Positions 25,173 through 33,497 are shown, counted from the first letter of the stretch. The stretch is DNA of 64,000 nucleotides from Rhodoglobus vestalii (GCF_006788895.1 NZ_VFRA01000001.1:682001-746000), one strand, 5' to 3'. Notes: generated from the sequence alone by a model not told the origin. Numbers and translations are program-made.

Positions 25173-26076
25173 GAGAAAGAACCACATCCTTGGCTGCCGG
25201 GAAGCCACCCTCCGGCTTCGGGAACCACACGTGCACCTGAGCGGTGCCGATTGAATTTTCGTACTCGCTGTACATCACGCCGGGGACGGTGCACTTGTCT
25301 TCACCGATCGCGCCCGCAGTGATCAGCCAGTGGCCGAACATCGCCTCGGGGCGAACCTTGTGGAACGCAGGCATGGTTTCCAGCACCTTCGCGTGGTTGC
25401 CCTCCGTGAACCAGTCAAGACGCTCGCAGTCTGCCTCGCGGGCAGCATCCGAGAAGATGTGTGCCGGGTCGGCCATCTCATGCTTGCGCAGCTCGCGCAG
25501 CTTATAGAAGGTATGCGAGAGAGCACCAGAAGCGAGCAGGATGACGCGGCGGTCGCTCTTAGCGATGGCCTCACCGATTGCACGTCCCGCGCGCAAGAAG
25601 TCTTCATCGGTGGCGGTCTGGCAGATTGAGACGCTCAGCCACCTCTTCTCGGGTAACCCCTTGCCGAGGTAGTCCCACAGATTGATCGTGGCGTACATCA
25701 CGGGAAGGTGTTCGTCGTCGATCGGGGTGATCCAGGTGCCGTTCTTTTCGGCCTGCTCCCCCATGAGCTTCGCCAGCTCAGGGTCGCCTTTGTAGTCGAA
25801 AGGCAGACTGTTCACGCTACGAGGAAGTTCCTCCGAGGTGAACGTGCCGTGACGGCGCTCATGCGAGGTAACAACGAACTCGACCGTGGTGGCCCAGTGG
25901 CTGTCGAGCACGACAACAGTGTCGTAGTCGTCGTTCTCGAAGTAATCCTTGCGGAGCCGTTCGAGTCCATCAACGAGCGTTGAATCTTTGCCCTCGTTGA
26001 GTTCCATGCGGATCTCCTTCGGCAACATGATCGTGGGTACGTGAGCAATCAGCCCAACCCCAACAACTTCTCCCAT
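25165..26076 (-). CDS. hpaD: LigB-type extradiol dioxygenase, 3,4-dihydroxyphenylacetate 2,3-dioxygenase (HpaD-like)
   Basis: About 303 residues of the class III extradiol ring-cleavage family. It matches the E. coli-type HpaD/HpcB pattern as I recall it: LIAHVPTIMLP with the first metal His, VVLDSHWATTVEFVV with the second, FTSEELPRSV, DYKGDPELAKLM, and an active-site ASGALSHTF with the catalytic His. It should cleave homoprotocatechuate next to its diol, giving 5-carboxymethyl-2-hydroxymuconate semialdehyde, using Fe(II). The ATG at 26076 is preferred over one at 26091 because AAGGAA sits seven bases upstream and it clears the hpaE stop. It lies in the order hpaE-hpaD-hpaG-ferredoxin-reductase, all coupled. 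A related catechol (for example 2,3-dihydroxyphenylpropionate) remains possible. Confidence 0.88.
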   Translation of the reverse strand: MGEVVGVGLIAHVPTIMLPKEIRMELNEGKDSTLVDGLERLRKDYFENDDYDTVVVLDSHWATTVEFVVTSHERRHGTFTSEELPRSVNSLPFDYKGDPELAKLMGEQAEKNGTWITPIDDEHLPVMYATINLWDYLGKGLPEKRWLSVSICQTATDEDFLRAGRAIGEAIAKSDRRVILLASGALSHTFYKLRELRKHEMADPAHIFSDAAREADCERLDWFTEGNHAKVLETMPAFHKVRPEAMFGHWLITAGAIGEDKCTVPGVMYSEYENSIGTAQVHVWFPKPEGGFPAAKDVVLSRD

Positions 26077-26078
26077 GA

Positions 26079-27542
26079 CTATTCCTTCCATCCGTTCGGC
26101 GAAACCACCGTGTTCTTAACATCTGCATAGAAATCGAACGACCAAGTGCCGCCCTCACGACCAACACCTGACTTCTTCGAGCCACCAAACGGTGCCCGCA
26201 GGTCACGCACAAAGAAGCAGTTAACCCAGATCGTGCCCGCCACCAGCTGCTTGGCGATCACATCAGCGTGGTCGCGGTTGCCCGAAACCAGAATCGCGGC
26301 GAGCCCGAATTCGGTGCCGTTGGCCATTGCCACGACTTCTTCGTCGGTGCTAAAGGTCTGCATCGTCAGCACCGGGCCGAAGACCTCTTGGGTGACAATC
26401 TCACTGCCAACCTCAGGATCTTTCACCAGAGTCGGAGCAAAGTAGAGTCCGCCAAGTTCGGCGTTTGGCGCACCACCAACAACAATATTCGCGCCGCCCT
26501 CTTTCGCGCGATCCACGAAACCCTTGATCCGCTCAAAGTGCACACGATGAACCTGCGGCCCAATGTCGGTCTCGAGGTCGCGGGGGTCACCCTGACGCAG
26601 GGTCGCAATTTTTGCCGTGAAAGCGTCAGCAAAGGCATCCGCAATGTCTTCGTGAACGAGGATGCGCGTGCCGGAGAGGCACACTTGGCCGGCGTTGTCG
26701 TACTGCTCCACCGCAAGGGTTGCTGCGAGCTCGAGGTCGGCATCGTGCATGACGATGCAGGGGCTTTTGCCGCCGAGTTCAAAGCTGCACGGGGTGAGGT
26801 TGTCTGCTGCTGCGCGGGCGATCGATTTGGCGGTGGGTACTGATCCGGTGAACGAAATACGACTGAGGTCCCGGTGAGCCACTAGGGCTGCACCCGCTTC
26901 TTTTCCGTAACCCTGCACGACGTTGAACACACCGGCAGGCAAGCCGGCTTCGCGGGAGATGTCGGCCAATAGGGATGCCGTCAGCGGCGTCCACTCGGCG
27001 GGCTTCAGCACTACGGTGTCGCCGGCGGCGAGCGCGGGGGCGATCTTCCAGGTGGCAAGCATGAGCGGTGCATTCCACGGGGTGATCAGGGCGGCGACTC
27101 CCGAGGGATCCCACGAGACGTGGTTATTGTGACCACGGGTTTCGAAGTCGGGATGCCCGAGGTCGTTCACGAGGTAGTCGGCGAAGAACCTAAAATTGTG
27201 GGCCACTCGCGGCATCACACCGCGCAGGTGGCTGCGCAGGAGTGCGCCGTTGTCCATCGTCTCAACGTTGGCGAGTTCTGTGACGCGCTCGTCGACGAGG
27301 TCGGCTATTTTGTGCAGGATGGCGGCACGGTCTTTGGGGCTGGTGGCAGCCCATCCGGGGAATGCTGCGCGTGCTGCCGCGACGGCAAGGTCGACTTCTC
27401 GTTGGCCACCGCGGGAAATTTCTCCGAGGTTGCTGCCGTCAATGGGAGACGTGTTCGTGAATGTCTCGTCGGAGGCGACGCGCTCTCCGTTGATGAAGTG
27501 CCGTGTGTCGACGGTCACTCCCGCTACTTGAGCGTTAGTCAT
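26079..27542 (-). CDS. hpaE: Aldehyde dehydrogenase, 5-carboxymethyl-2-hydroxymuconate-semialdehyde type (HpaE-like)
   Basis: A 487-residue NAD-dependent aldehyde dehydrogenase. Key motifs are LITPWNAPLMLATWKIAPAL, VLKPAEWTP, FTGSVPTAK, the general-base Glu in FELGGKSP (about residue 255), the catalytic Cys in NAGQVCLSGTRILV (about residue 289), and the C-terminal WVNCFFVRDLRAPFGGSKKSGVGREGG. That last form is typical of the hydroxymuconic/CHM semialdehyde dehydrogenase subgroup. It should oxidise the HpaD product to the dicarboxylate. The ATG is preceded by GGGAG. It is the first gene of its operon, with a TAGGGT hexamer and a 26-bp palindrome immediately upstream (27571-27596). Confidence 0.9.
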   Translation of the reverse strand: MTNAQVAGVTVDTRHFINGERVASDETFTNTSPIDGSNLGEISRGGQREVDLAVAAARAAFPGWAATSPKDRAAILHKIADLVDERVTELANVETMDNGALLRSHLRGVMPRVAHNFRFFADYLVNDLGHPDFETRGHNNHVSWDPSGVAALITPWNAPLMLATWKIAPALAAGDTVVLKPAEWTPLTASLLADISREAGLPAGVFNVVQGYGKEAGAALVAHRDLSRISFTGSVPTAKSIARAAADNLTPCSFELGGKSPCIVMHDADLELAATLAVEQYDNAGQVCLSGTRILVHEDIADAFADAFTAKIATLRQGDPRDLETDIGPQVHRVHFERIKGFVDRAKEGGANIVVGGAPNAELGGLYFAPTLVKDPEVGSEIVTQEVFGPVLTMQTFSTDEEVVAMANGTEFGLAAILVSGNRDHADVIAKQLVAGTIWVNCFFVRDLRAPFGGSKKSGVGREGGTWSFDFYADVKNTVVSPNGWKE

Positions 27543-27570
27543 AGTGCTCCCGTCTCGAATCGCTCACCAT

Positions 27571-27596
27571 TAAGTCATTCGGATGCTAATGACTTA
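27571..27596 (-). promoter_or_regulatory. Palindromic operator of the hpaE operon
   Basis: Perfect 9-base arms TAAGTCATT and AATGACTTA around an eight-base centre, 29 bases before hpaE. On the minus strand it follows directly on a TAGGGT -10-like hexamer, so a bound repressor would cover the transcription start. The inner 18-mer (27575-27592) TCATTCGGATGCTAATGA belongs to the family of sites listed at 28288, 32115, 34334 and 34406. Size and position fit a MarR-type site; the regulator gene is next door. Confidence 0.7.
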
Positions 27597-27684
27597 CCCT
27601 ACCGAGTGAATCCAGCCCAAACAAGCGTTAGCGGTATTCCCCCACGGAAAAAGGGCATTTCTCCCCGGACAAATAGGCCCGGCG

Positions 27685-28239
27685 CTAGTTTTTTGATTCC
27701 AGGCCCGCGGTGATCACCCGCAGCATCTCGGCGAGCTCTTCACGTCGCCCACGATCGATAGGGCTCGTCACCGCTTGCTCCTGAAGATTGAACGCCGGGA
27801 ATAGTTCGATCATGAGCTCTCGGCCGGCATCCGTAAGTTTCACGACAACAAGGCGTCCGTCACTGGCGCTGCGCTCACGCGTAAGCCACCCACGGCGTTC
27901 CAGCGTCGACAAGACACCGGTGAGAGTAGCTTTTGAAAAACCGCCCTCAAGCGCGATCTGGCGAGTCTCAATGGGCTCCCAGATCCAGGTCACCCACAGC
28001 ACCACAAAGGCAGTCCATGAGAGGTTGTGCTCAGAAAGAACCGTGCGTTCGAAATGATTGCGCACAGCATTGGCGGCACGAAAAAGATTCGACGCGACCG
28101 CCATCGCTGAGTAGTCCAGTGGCAAGCCCCCGACTCTTGCCTGTACTTGGCGTTCGGTTTCAGTCAGTGTGTGTGGTCCGGCCACGGGGTCCCCTCGCTC
28201 GCGTTTAGCTGCGGTTACTCTATCCAACGCCCGGGCCAC
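27685..28239 (-). CDS. MarR-family transcriptional regulator
   Basis: A 184-residue winged-helix regulator. The DNA-binding part is visible as LSWTAFVVLWVTWIWEPIETRQIALEGGFSKATLTGVLSTLERRGWLTRERSASDGRLVVVKLTDAGRELM (about residues 75-145). The recognition helix is in FSKATLTGVLSTLERRG and the wing in RSASDGRLVVVKLT. The N-terminal ~40 residues are a basic/polar extension. The GTG start at 28239 is the first in the frame; a TAATAC hexamer ends four bases upstream. It lies between the hpaE operon (same strand) and the divergent P450 operon, each of which has a matching palindrome, so it is the obvious candidate repressor. HpaR of E. coli is also a MarR protein. Confidence 0.9.
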   Translation of the reverse strand: MARALDRVTAAKRERGDPVAGPHTLTETERQVQARVGGLPLDYSAMAVASNLFRAANAVRNHFERTVLSEHNLSWTAFVVLWVTWIWEPIETRQIALEGGFSKATLTGVLSTLERRGWLTRERSASDGRLVVVKLTDAGRELMIELFPAFNLQEQAVTSPIDRGRREELAEMLRVITAGLESKN

Positions 28240-28287
28240 AGAAGTATTAGCGCGGGTACACTCGCCGAAACGTGATCAAGTACCCTA

Positions 28288-28305
28288 TTGTTTGGATACA
28301 AACAA
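28288..28305 (+). promoter_or_regulatory. Palindromic operator of the P450 operon
   Basis: TTGTTTGGATACAAACAA is an 18-base site with perfect six-base arms around GGATAC (seven-base arms if the outer G/C pair of the core is counted). It lies one base after a TACCCT -10-like hexamer (28281-28286) and 16 bases before the P450 start codon. It shares its core and spacing with the sites at 27575, 34334 and 34406. Confidence 0.7.
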
Positions 28306-28321
28306 CCTTCGGAGGATTGAG

Positions 28322-29575
28322 TTGACTTCAACGGCGAACGTCACCCTGGCAGATTTAGACCTATTCGAGAGCGGCACGCCGTGGCAGGTGTTCGACACGC
28401 TTCGCGCTGATGCGCCCGTGCACTGGTCAGAAGAAGCGGCTCCCAACCACGGCTTCTGGTCGCTGACGCGATATCACGACATCGTTGGTGTGCTGCGGGA
28501 TACCGAAACGTTTTCCAGTGAGCGTGGCGGGGTCAACATAGAGGAACTTGACGACGAGCAGCTCGAGGTACGCAAATCAATGCTCGAGACTGATGGCGCG
28601 CGTCACCGGGCACTCCGACGACTAATGCAGGGTGAATTCACCCCCAAGGCGGTCGGTGGTTATGAGATCTTTCTCCGTGGGCTCACTGCGAGCACGCTCG
28701 ATGCGGCGTTTGCCAACAAGGAGTTTGAGTTCGTCAGTCAGGTGGCGGCAGACTTCCCGATCCGCGTGCTCGCCAAGATGCTTGATGTTCCCGACGCCGA
28801 CACCCACAAGCTCATTGACTGGGGCGACCGGATGATCGGCAACGACGACCCCGAACACGCCGATGTACTGGCAAGTTCTGCCGAAAGCGAAGAGTTTCGT
28901 CTCCTGCCGTTCCGTTCGCCCGCAGCCCGCGAGGTCTTCGAATATGGCAACGATCTGGCCGACAAACGTCGCGGAAAAGATGGCACTGACCTCGTTTCGC
29001 GCCTCGTCAATCAAGAGCCGATGGATGGTAAAGCGCTCAACGAACGCGATTTCAACAGCTACTTCCTGCTGCTGGTCGTCGCCGGCAACGAGACCACTCG
29101 CCACACGATTACGCACACCATGAATTACCTCATCGACAACCCCGACCAGCTGGCGCTTCTGCAAGAGAAGCCCGAGCTCATCCCGTGGGCCGTCGAAGAG
29201 TTCTTGCGCATGGCAAGCCCCGTGTATCACTTCCGCCGCACGGCCACCAAGGACACCGAGATCAACGGTCAGGTCATCAAAGAGGGCCAGAAGGTCGTCA
29301 CCTGGTTTGCTGCCGGCAACCGCGACCCCGAGGTCTTTGAGAACCCTTACACGATGGATGTCACCCGCAACCCCAACGAGCACATGGCGTTCGGTCGCGG
29401 TGGCCCGCACATGTGTCTCGGAAACTCTCTAGCACGACTAGAAATCCGCATCATGTTCGAGACCCTGTTGCCCCGGATCTCCAACATGACAAAGCTGAGC
29501 GAACCAGCGCGATTGCGCAGCAACTTCGTCAACGGAATCAAACGACTTCCGGTACGCGTCGAATTAGTAGAGTAG
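28322..29575 (+). CDS. Cytochrome P450
   Basis: A 417-residue soluble bacterial P450. The oxygen-activating I-helix is LLLVVAGNETTRHTIT (AGNET, about residues 255-260), the ExxR motif is in VEEFLRMASPVYHFRR, and the haem loop is AFGRGGPHMCLGNSLARLE with the ligand Cys near residue 368. Start is TTG at 28322 with GGAGG seven bases before it; the frame is open upstream but has no comparable site. It needs an external ferredoxin and reductase, and both are encoded in the facing operon. It is followed four bases later by a PLP decarboxylase gene. The substrate is unknown. The setting beside homoprotocatechuate genes suggests an aromatic or phenylethyl-type compound. Confidence 0.95.
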   Translation: MTSTANVTLADLDLFESGTPWQVFDTLRADAPVHWSEEAAPNHGFWSLTRYHDIVGVLRDTETFSSERGGVNIEELDDEQLEVRKSMLETDGARHRALRRLMQGEFTPKAVGGYEIFLRGLTASTLDAAFANKEFEFVSQVAADFPIRVLAKMLDVPDADTHKLIDWGDRMIGNDDPEHADVLASSAESEEFRLLPFRSPAAREVFEYGNDLADKRRGKDGTDLVSRLVNQEPMDGKALNERDFNSYFLLLVVAGNETTRHTITHTMNYLIDNPDQLALLQEKPELIPWAVEEFLRMASPVYHFRRTATKDTEINGQVIKEGQKVVTWFAAGNRDPEVFENPYTMDVTRNPNEHMAFGRGGPHMCLGNSLARLEIRIMFETLLPRISNMTKLSEPARLRSNFVNGIKRLPVRVELVE

Positions 29576-29579
29576 GCAC

Positions 29580-30950
29580 ATGAGCGAGGTACGCCCACAA
29601 GGTCGACCCCATGCAGTCTGGGGCGACGAAACTGAAGTAGTGCAGCTCGCCCTCGACTGGACCGCCAAACGGATGGTTCGCAAAACCGATCCCCTGTCAA
29701 CAGCTCGGCCCGCAGCCGAACTTGCCGCAGCGGTCGGCAACGCGATTCGCCCAGAAGGCATCGGAGGGGCCGAAGCGCTCCGCATTTTCGACGAAATTCT
29801 TGAGCCCGCAACTCGCGCTCAGGACGACCCGCTGAACCTCGCCTATATCGCGGCCGCTCCCACCCGGGCCGCGGTTGCCTTCGATCTTGTCACGAGCTCC
29901 GCCAACATATTTGGTGGACTCTGGGAGTCAGGTGCCGGTGCGATCTTCGCCGAAAACCAAGCCCTCCAATGGATCATCGAACTGCTTGAGTGGCCTGACA
30001 CTGCCGGCGGAACCTTCGTTTCTGGAGGCACCTCGGGCAACCTCTCTGCGCTCATGACCGCACGCGAAACTGCCAAGACGCATCGTGGAGGTCGTCCCGC
30101 TGGCGGCTGGCAGCTTGCCTGCAGCAGCAACGCGCACTCGTCGATCCAGTCGGCCGCGAAAGCGCTCGACGTCGACGTGGTCGATGTACCCATCGACGAC
30201 CGGGGGCACATGACCGGGGCTGCCCTGCGGACCACTCTCGAACAGTCACCCAACGTGTTTGCTGTGGTGGCATCCGCGGGAACCACCAATGAGGGTCTCG
30301 TCGACGACCTCGCAGACATCGCCGACGTCTGCGAAGAATTCGGTGTCTGGATGCACGTCGATGGCGCCTATGGCGGTGCGGGACTCGCCGCCCCAAGCAT
30401 CCGGCCCCTCTTCACGGGCATTGAACGAGCCGACAGCTTTATCGTTGATCCGCACAAGTGGCTTTTCGCGCCCTACGACTGCTGCGCATTGGTCTACCGT
30501 CAGCCCGAGCTGGCCCGCGCCGTGCACTCCCAGCATGCAAGCTATTTGGATGCCATCGACCGCAATGAGTCCAACCCTAGTGAACTCGCTTTGCACCTTT
30601 CTCGGCGCGTGCGCGGGTTGCCGCTGTGGTTCAGTCTTGCCACCCACGGCACCAACAAATATCGGGATGCGGTCGAAAGTTCGATCACGACAGCACGTGA
30701 GGTTGCCCGCGCCATTGACGAGAGCGACTATCTCAAACTTGTGCGCGCGCCCGAACTTTCAGTGCTGTTATTCGAACGAAAAGGGTGGACGGCCGAACAG
30801 TATTCGGCGTGGTCAAAGCAGGTCGCGCACGACGGTGTGATCCTTTGCGTGCCCACCTCGTGGCACGGCAAGAGCGTGCTGCGACTCGCGTTCGTGAACC
30901 CAGACACCGAGACCGCACACGTGATGGAGGCTCTCGAAACGCTTCGCTAG
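29580..30950 (+). CDS. Group II PLP-dependent decarboxylase (aromatic amino acid/glutamate decarboxylase family)
   Basis: A 456-residue fold-type I PLP enzyme. It shows FVSGGTSGNLSALMTAR (phosphate binding), the ring-stacking His in SSNAHSSIQSAAKAL, VASAGTTNEGLVDDL, the PLP-ring Asp in MHVDGAYGGAGL and the Schiff-base Lys in IVDPHKWLFAPYDCCALV (about residue 301). This is the pattern of aromatic-L-amino-acid, tyrosine and related decarboxylases, which convert an amino acid into its amine plus CO2. The start lies four bases after the P450 stop, so they are co-transcribed. Interestingly, TAGAGT ends six bases before the ATG, so an internal leaderless start is also possible. Its substrate cannot be read from sequence. 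Confidence 0.9.
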   Translation: MSEVRPQGRPHAVWGDETEVVQLALDWTAKRMVRKTDPLSTARPAAELAAAVGNAIRPEGIGGAEALRIFDEILEPATRAQDDPLNLAYIAAAPTRAAVAFDLVTSSANIFGGLWESGAGAIFAENQALQWIIELLEWPDTAGGTFVSGGTSGNLSALMTARETAKTHRGGRPAGGWQLACSSNAHSSIQSAAKALDVDVVDVPIDDRGHMTGAALRTTLEQSPNVFAVVASAGTTNEGLVDDLADIADVCEEFGVWMHVDGAYGGAGLAAPSIRPLFTGIERADSFIVDPHKWLFAPYDCCALVYRQPELARAVHSQHASYLDAIDRNESNPSELALHLSRRVRGLPLWFSLATHGTNKYRDAVESSITTAREVARAIDESDYLKLVRAPELSVLLFERKGWTAEQYSAWSKQVAHDGVILCVPTSWHGKSVLRLAFVNPDTETAHVMEALETLR

Positions 30951-30952
30951 GC

Positions 30953-30970
30953 GGCACAGTAGCCTGTGCC
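30953..30970. terminator. Hairpin between decarboxylase and cupin genes
   Basis: Arms GGCACAG and CTGTGCC around the four-base loop TAGC, two bases after the decarboxylase stop. No T-run follows, so it could be a weak terminator, an RNA-processing site, or an attenuator setting the level of the cupin. Confidence 0.4.
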
Positions 30971-30995
30971 TGATGGCTAGGGAAAGGCGCGACGA

Positions 30996-31334
30996 ATGGA
31001 TAACACAACTGTTTCTTTGACGGAACTTGCAGCAACAGAACTGGCGCACGCGATCGCAGCATCTAGCGGCCGGAGTGCACACACAATTTGGGGTGGCCAC
31101 GGTAAACAATTGCGCCAGACGCTAATTGCGCTGAAGGCGGGCTCTGGGCTTGCCGAGCATTCGAGCCCGGGCGAGGCCACCCTGCAGGTACTGAAGGGGC
31201 GAATCACGCTGCGGTGGGAGACCGGGTCACAGGCTGGCTCAGCAGGAGACTTTATCCCGATCCCCGAGGTTGTTCATGCTGTCGACGCCCTCGAGGACTC
31301 CGTGATTCTGCTGACGGTCATCAAGCCCCACTAG
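30996..31334 (+). CDS. Cupin-domain protein
   Basis: A 112-residue single-domain beta-barrel protein. It has a helical N-terminus (SLTELAATELAHAIAASSG) and cupin strands with LAEHSSPGEATLQVLKGRITLRWE (motif 1, with His and Glu as possible metal ligands) and GDFIPIPEVVHAVDALEDSVILLTV (motif 2, with a His). Such small cupins act as sensors, isomerases or dioxygenases and also occur as plain detoxification proteins, so no reaction can be given. GGGAAAGG precedes the ATG. It is the last gene of the P450 operon and ends three bases before the convergent amidotransferase gene. Confidence 0.8.
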   Translation: MDNTTVSLTELAATELAHAIAASSGRSAHTIWGGHGKQLRQTLIALKAGSGLAEHSSPGEATLQVLKGRITLRWETGSQAGSAGDFIPIPEVVHAVDALEDSVILLTVIKPH

Positions 31335-31337
31335 CTT

Positions 31338-32042
31338 CTAGCCAAGCTTGGCGTGCACCAGAAAGGCATCCACGAGCTCGGCCGTACGTTGGGCGGCGAT
31401 GCCCTCTTCGGCGCGGGTTTGGGCGAGCATAACGTCAGGGTTTTGACCATCCGCGATGACTTCATCGATCCCACCCTGGCCGAGCCACCCCGTCAAAATG
31501 GAGGTGTTGAGCTCGGGGTGAAACTGCACAGCAAGGCTGCGGCCATAGGTGAATGCTTGGGATGCAACAGGGGTGCGGGCGATCTCGACGGCTCCTTCGG
31601 GCATCGTCCACTGGTCGTAGTGAAACTGGAACCAGGGGCCGTTAGAGACCAGAGACGTATCGTCGCTGTGGATCGCCGTCCATCCAATTTCTGCTTTGAC
31701 ACCCCGAGCCACGGTGCCGCCAAGAGCACGCGCGATCAGTTGCCCGCCAAAACAGATACCGAGAACCGGGATGTCTGCCTCGATCGTGCTGCGAACCCAC
31801 TCAAGTTCGGGGGTCAGCCACCGGCCGATGCACGCATCATCCCACGCCCCCCACGGTGCACCCATGGGGATCACAAGGTCGTACTGCGAAGCATCCGGAA
31901 ACTCGAAATCAACATTCGGGCTCTCGTAGTTTTCCGCGGTAACGATGAGAATTTCATCGATCTCAAAGCCTCTTTCGCGGAGTCGGTCGCCCACTGGTCC
32001 GCTAGCAGTGACGTGATCGTGCTGCACGAAGAGTGCTCTCAT
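31338..32042 (-). CDS. Class I glutamine amidotransferase (gamma-glutamyl amide hydrolase candidate)
   Basis: A 234-residue stand-alone class I glutaminase domain of the GMP-synthase-like type. The nucleophile Cys is in VLGICFGGQLIARALGG (about residue 90) and the catalytic His in AVQFHPELNTS (about residue 177). There is no synthase domain attached. The gene is divergent from a glutamine-synthetase-like ligase, a pairing known from aniline and amine catabolism, where the ligase forms a gamma-glutamyl amide and the amidotransferase-like protein cleaves it. The ATG at 32042 (MRALFVQHDHVTASGPVG) has AAAGG upstream and was preferred to an earlier start at 32090. A partial copy of the GGATAC site overlaps the start. 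Confidence 0.85.
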   Translation of the reverse strand: MRALFVQHDHVTASGPVGDRLRERGFEIDEILIVTAENYESPNVDFEFPDASQYDLVIPMGAPWGAWDDACIGRWLTPELEWVRSTIEADIPVLGICFGGQLIARALGGTVARGVKAEIGWTAIHSDDTSLVSNGPWFQFHYDQWTMPEGAVEIARTPVASQAFTYGRSLAVQFHPELNTSILTGWLGQGGIDEVIADGQNPDVMLAQTRAEEGIAAQRTAELVDAFLVHAKLG

Positions 32043-32063
32043 CTGGATACCTTTCGGGTAAAT

Positions 32064-32087
32064 TCTCGCTGGGAGTTTACAGCGAGA
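32064..32087. promoter_or_regulatory. Inverted repeat upstream of the amidotransferase gene
   Basis: Perfect eight-base arms TCTCGCTG and CAGCGAGA around an eight-base spacer, 22 bases before the amidotransferase start codon in the divergent promoter region. Sequence differs from the TYRTTY family of sites, so a second regulator or a leader hairpin is possible. Confidence 0.45.
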
Positions 32088-32112
32088 CAACTCTGTGGCT
32101 TAGTATCGCACT

Positions 32113-32134
32113 AATCGTTCAGTGCCGAACGATT
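32113..32134 (+). promoter_or_regulatory. Palindromic operator of the glutamine-synthetase-like gene
   Basis: Perfect eight-base arms AATCGTTC and GAACGATT around AGTGCC. The inner 18-mer (32115-32132) TCGTTCAGTGCCGAACGA has the same arm pattern and spacing as the sites before hpaE, the P450 and the permease, but a different core. A TAGTAT hexamer lies at 32101-32106. It ends 16 bases before the ATG. Confidence 0.65.
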
Positions 32135-32150
32135 TATTTCCGGAGGAAGA

Positions 32151-33497
32151 ATGACTCTCGACATACCCGCTCTTCAAGCAGACTTACAGGCCAAAGGGAT
32201 CGACGTTTTGCGCCTGATTTTTCCCGACGTGCTGGGGATCACCCGCTCCAAGGATCTTCTCGTCAGCCAACTCCACCACACCAAGTCTCCTATGTTCTGT
32301 CAGGGCGTGTGGGTCACTACCACCGGCGGTGACGTACTCGACGGAAACCACATTATGTCGTCCGGCCTGCCCGACCTCCTCACACAGATCGATCCCAACA
32401 CGCTTGCGATGATGCCGTGGGAGCCTGGCGTTGCAATGGTCGTCGCAGATGCGTTCAACCCCGACCACAGCATCAGCGAAATCGCGCCCCGCTCAGTACT
32501 GCAGAGCGTTATCGCCCAGTACACCGCCCTCGGACTCACACCGATCATTGGCCCCGAACTTGAGTTCTACATCGCCAACTACGACGAAGAAAAGGGCTGG
32601 AGCCGCAGCCTCAGCCGCACCGGTCGCGTCTACACGACCGGAGAAAGTGTTGACCCCGGCGGCCAGTTCCTCAACCTCATGCGCATGCTCGACGGCATGG
32701 ACATTGGTGTGTTCGCCGGCAACCACGAATTCAGCCCCTCGCAGTATGAGATCAACCTCTGGCACAGTGGAGCCTTGGATGCCGCCGACCGCACCTTCCT
32801 GTTCAAGACAGCCGTGCGCGACATCGTTGCACGCACCGGCAAGCACGCCCTCTTCACGGGCAAGCCGTGGGGAGACGAAGGGGGCAGCGGATTCCACCTG
32901 CACTTCTCCGTAGTCGACGAGCAGGGCAACAACATCATGTCGGATGGCGGTCAGGGTCTCTCTGAGACTGCCGACCACATGATCGCGGGCCTCCTTGAGA
33001 ACGCTGGAGCAATCGCCGCGCTCTCGAATCCCACCGTGAACGCCTACAAGCGCCTTGGGCCAGACACTCTCGCTCCGTACCGCGCCAACTGGGGCCACGA
33101 TAACCGCAGCGCGATGCTGCGGGTACCGCCCGAGCGCGGCGCGGGCACTCGACTGGAAATGCGGCTCGGCGACCCGGCGGCGAACCCCTACCTGCTAATC
33201 GCATCCACACTGGCCGCTGGGCTCGATGGCATCACACGAAGCCTCGCAGCCCCGGCACCGGTCGAGGGGTGGGCCTACGAAGATGAATCCGCCCCGATCC
33301 TTCCGATGAGCCTCGCAGCCGCCCTTGACGCCTTAGACGCCGACACAGTGATGCGCAACGCCATGGGCAGCACTGTCATCGAGGTCTTCAGCGTTCTCAA
33401 GCGCGATGAGGTGAAGCGCTATGAAGACTCTGTCACCGATAAGGACACCCGCGAGGTGAGCCAGTGGGAGATCGACGAGTATTTCGCTGACTACTAG
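32151..33497 (+). CDS. Glutamine-synthetase-like gamma-glutamyl ligase
   Basis: A 448-residue GS-fold protein. It keeps the ATP/glutamate machinery: GPELEFYI (metal Glu, about residue 139), the His-bearing GGSGFHLHFSV (about residue 243), NRSAMLRVPPERGAGTRLEMRLGDPAANPYL (substrate Arg residues) and QYEINLW. It differs from housekeeping GlnA in its short N-terminus, GFHLHF in place of GSGMHxH, and lack of the NLYDLP adenylylation-loop region. These features fit the GlnA3/GlnA4/IpuC/PuuA-like ligases that couple glutamate to amines. With the divergent class I amidotransferase it probably forms and releases a gamma-glutamyl amide. CGGAGGAAG precedes the ATG. It ends five bases before a convergent acetoacetate-decarboxylase-like gene. 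Confidence 0.88.
   Translation: MTLDIPALQADLQAKGIDVLRLIFPDVLGITRSKDLLVSQLHHTKSPMFCQGVWVTTTGGDVLDGNHIMSSGLPDLLTQIDPNTLAMMPWEPGVAMVVADAFNPDHSISEIAPRSVLQSVIAQYTALGLTPIIGPELEFYIANYDEEKGWSRSLSRTGRVYTTGESVDPGGQFLNLMRMLDGMDIGVFAGNHEFSPSQYEINLWHSGALDAADRTFLFKTAVRDIVARTGKHALFTGKPWGDEGGSGFHLHFSVVDEQGNNIMSDGGQGLSETADHMIAGLLENAGAIAALSNPTVNAYKRLGPDTLAPYRANWGHDNRSAMLRVPPERGAGTRLEMRLGDPAANPYLLIASTLAAGLDGITRSLAAPAPVEGWAYEDESAPILPMSLAAALDALDADTVMRNAMGSTVIEVFSVLKRDEVKRYEDSVTDKDTREVSQWEIDEYFADY

Noticed and set aside
28322..30950. A secondary-metabolite cluster around the P450 and PLP decarboxylase
   Set aside because: No synthase, NRPS, terpene cyclase or resistance gene is near. Neighbours are ring-cleavage, uptake and amine-handling enzymes, which favours catabolism.
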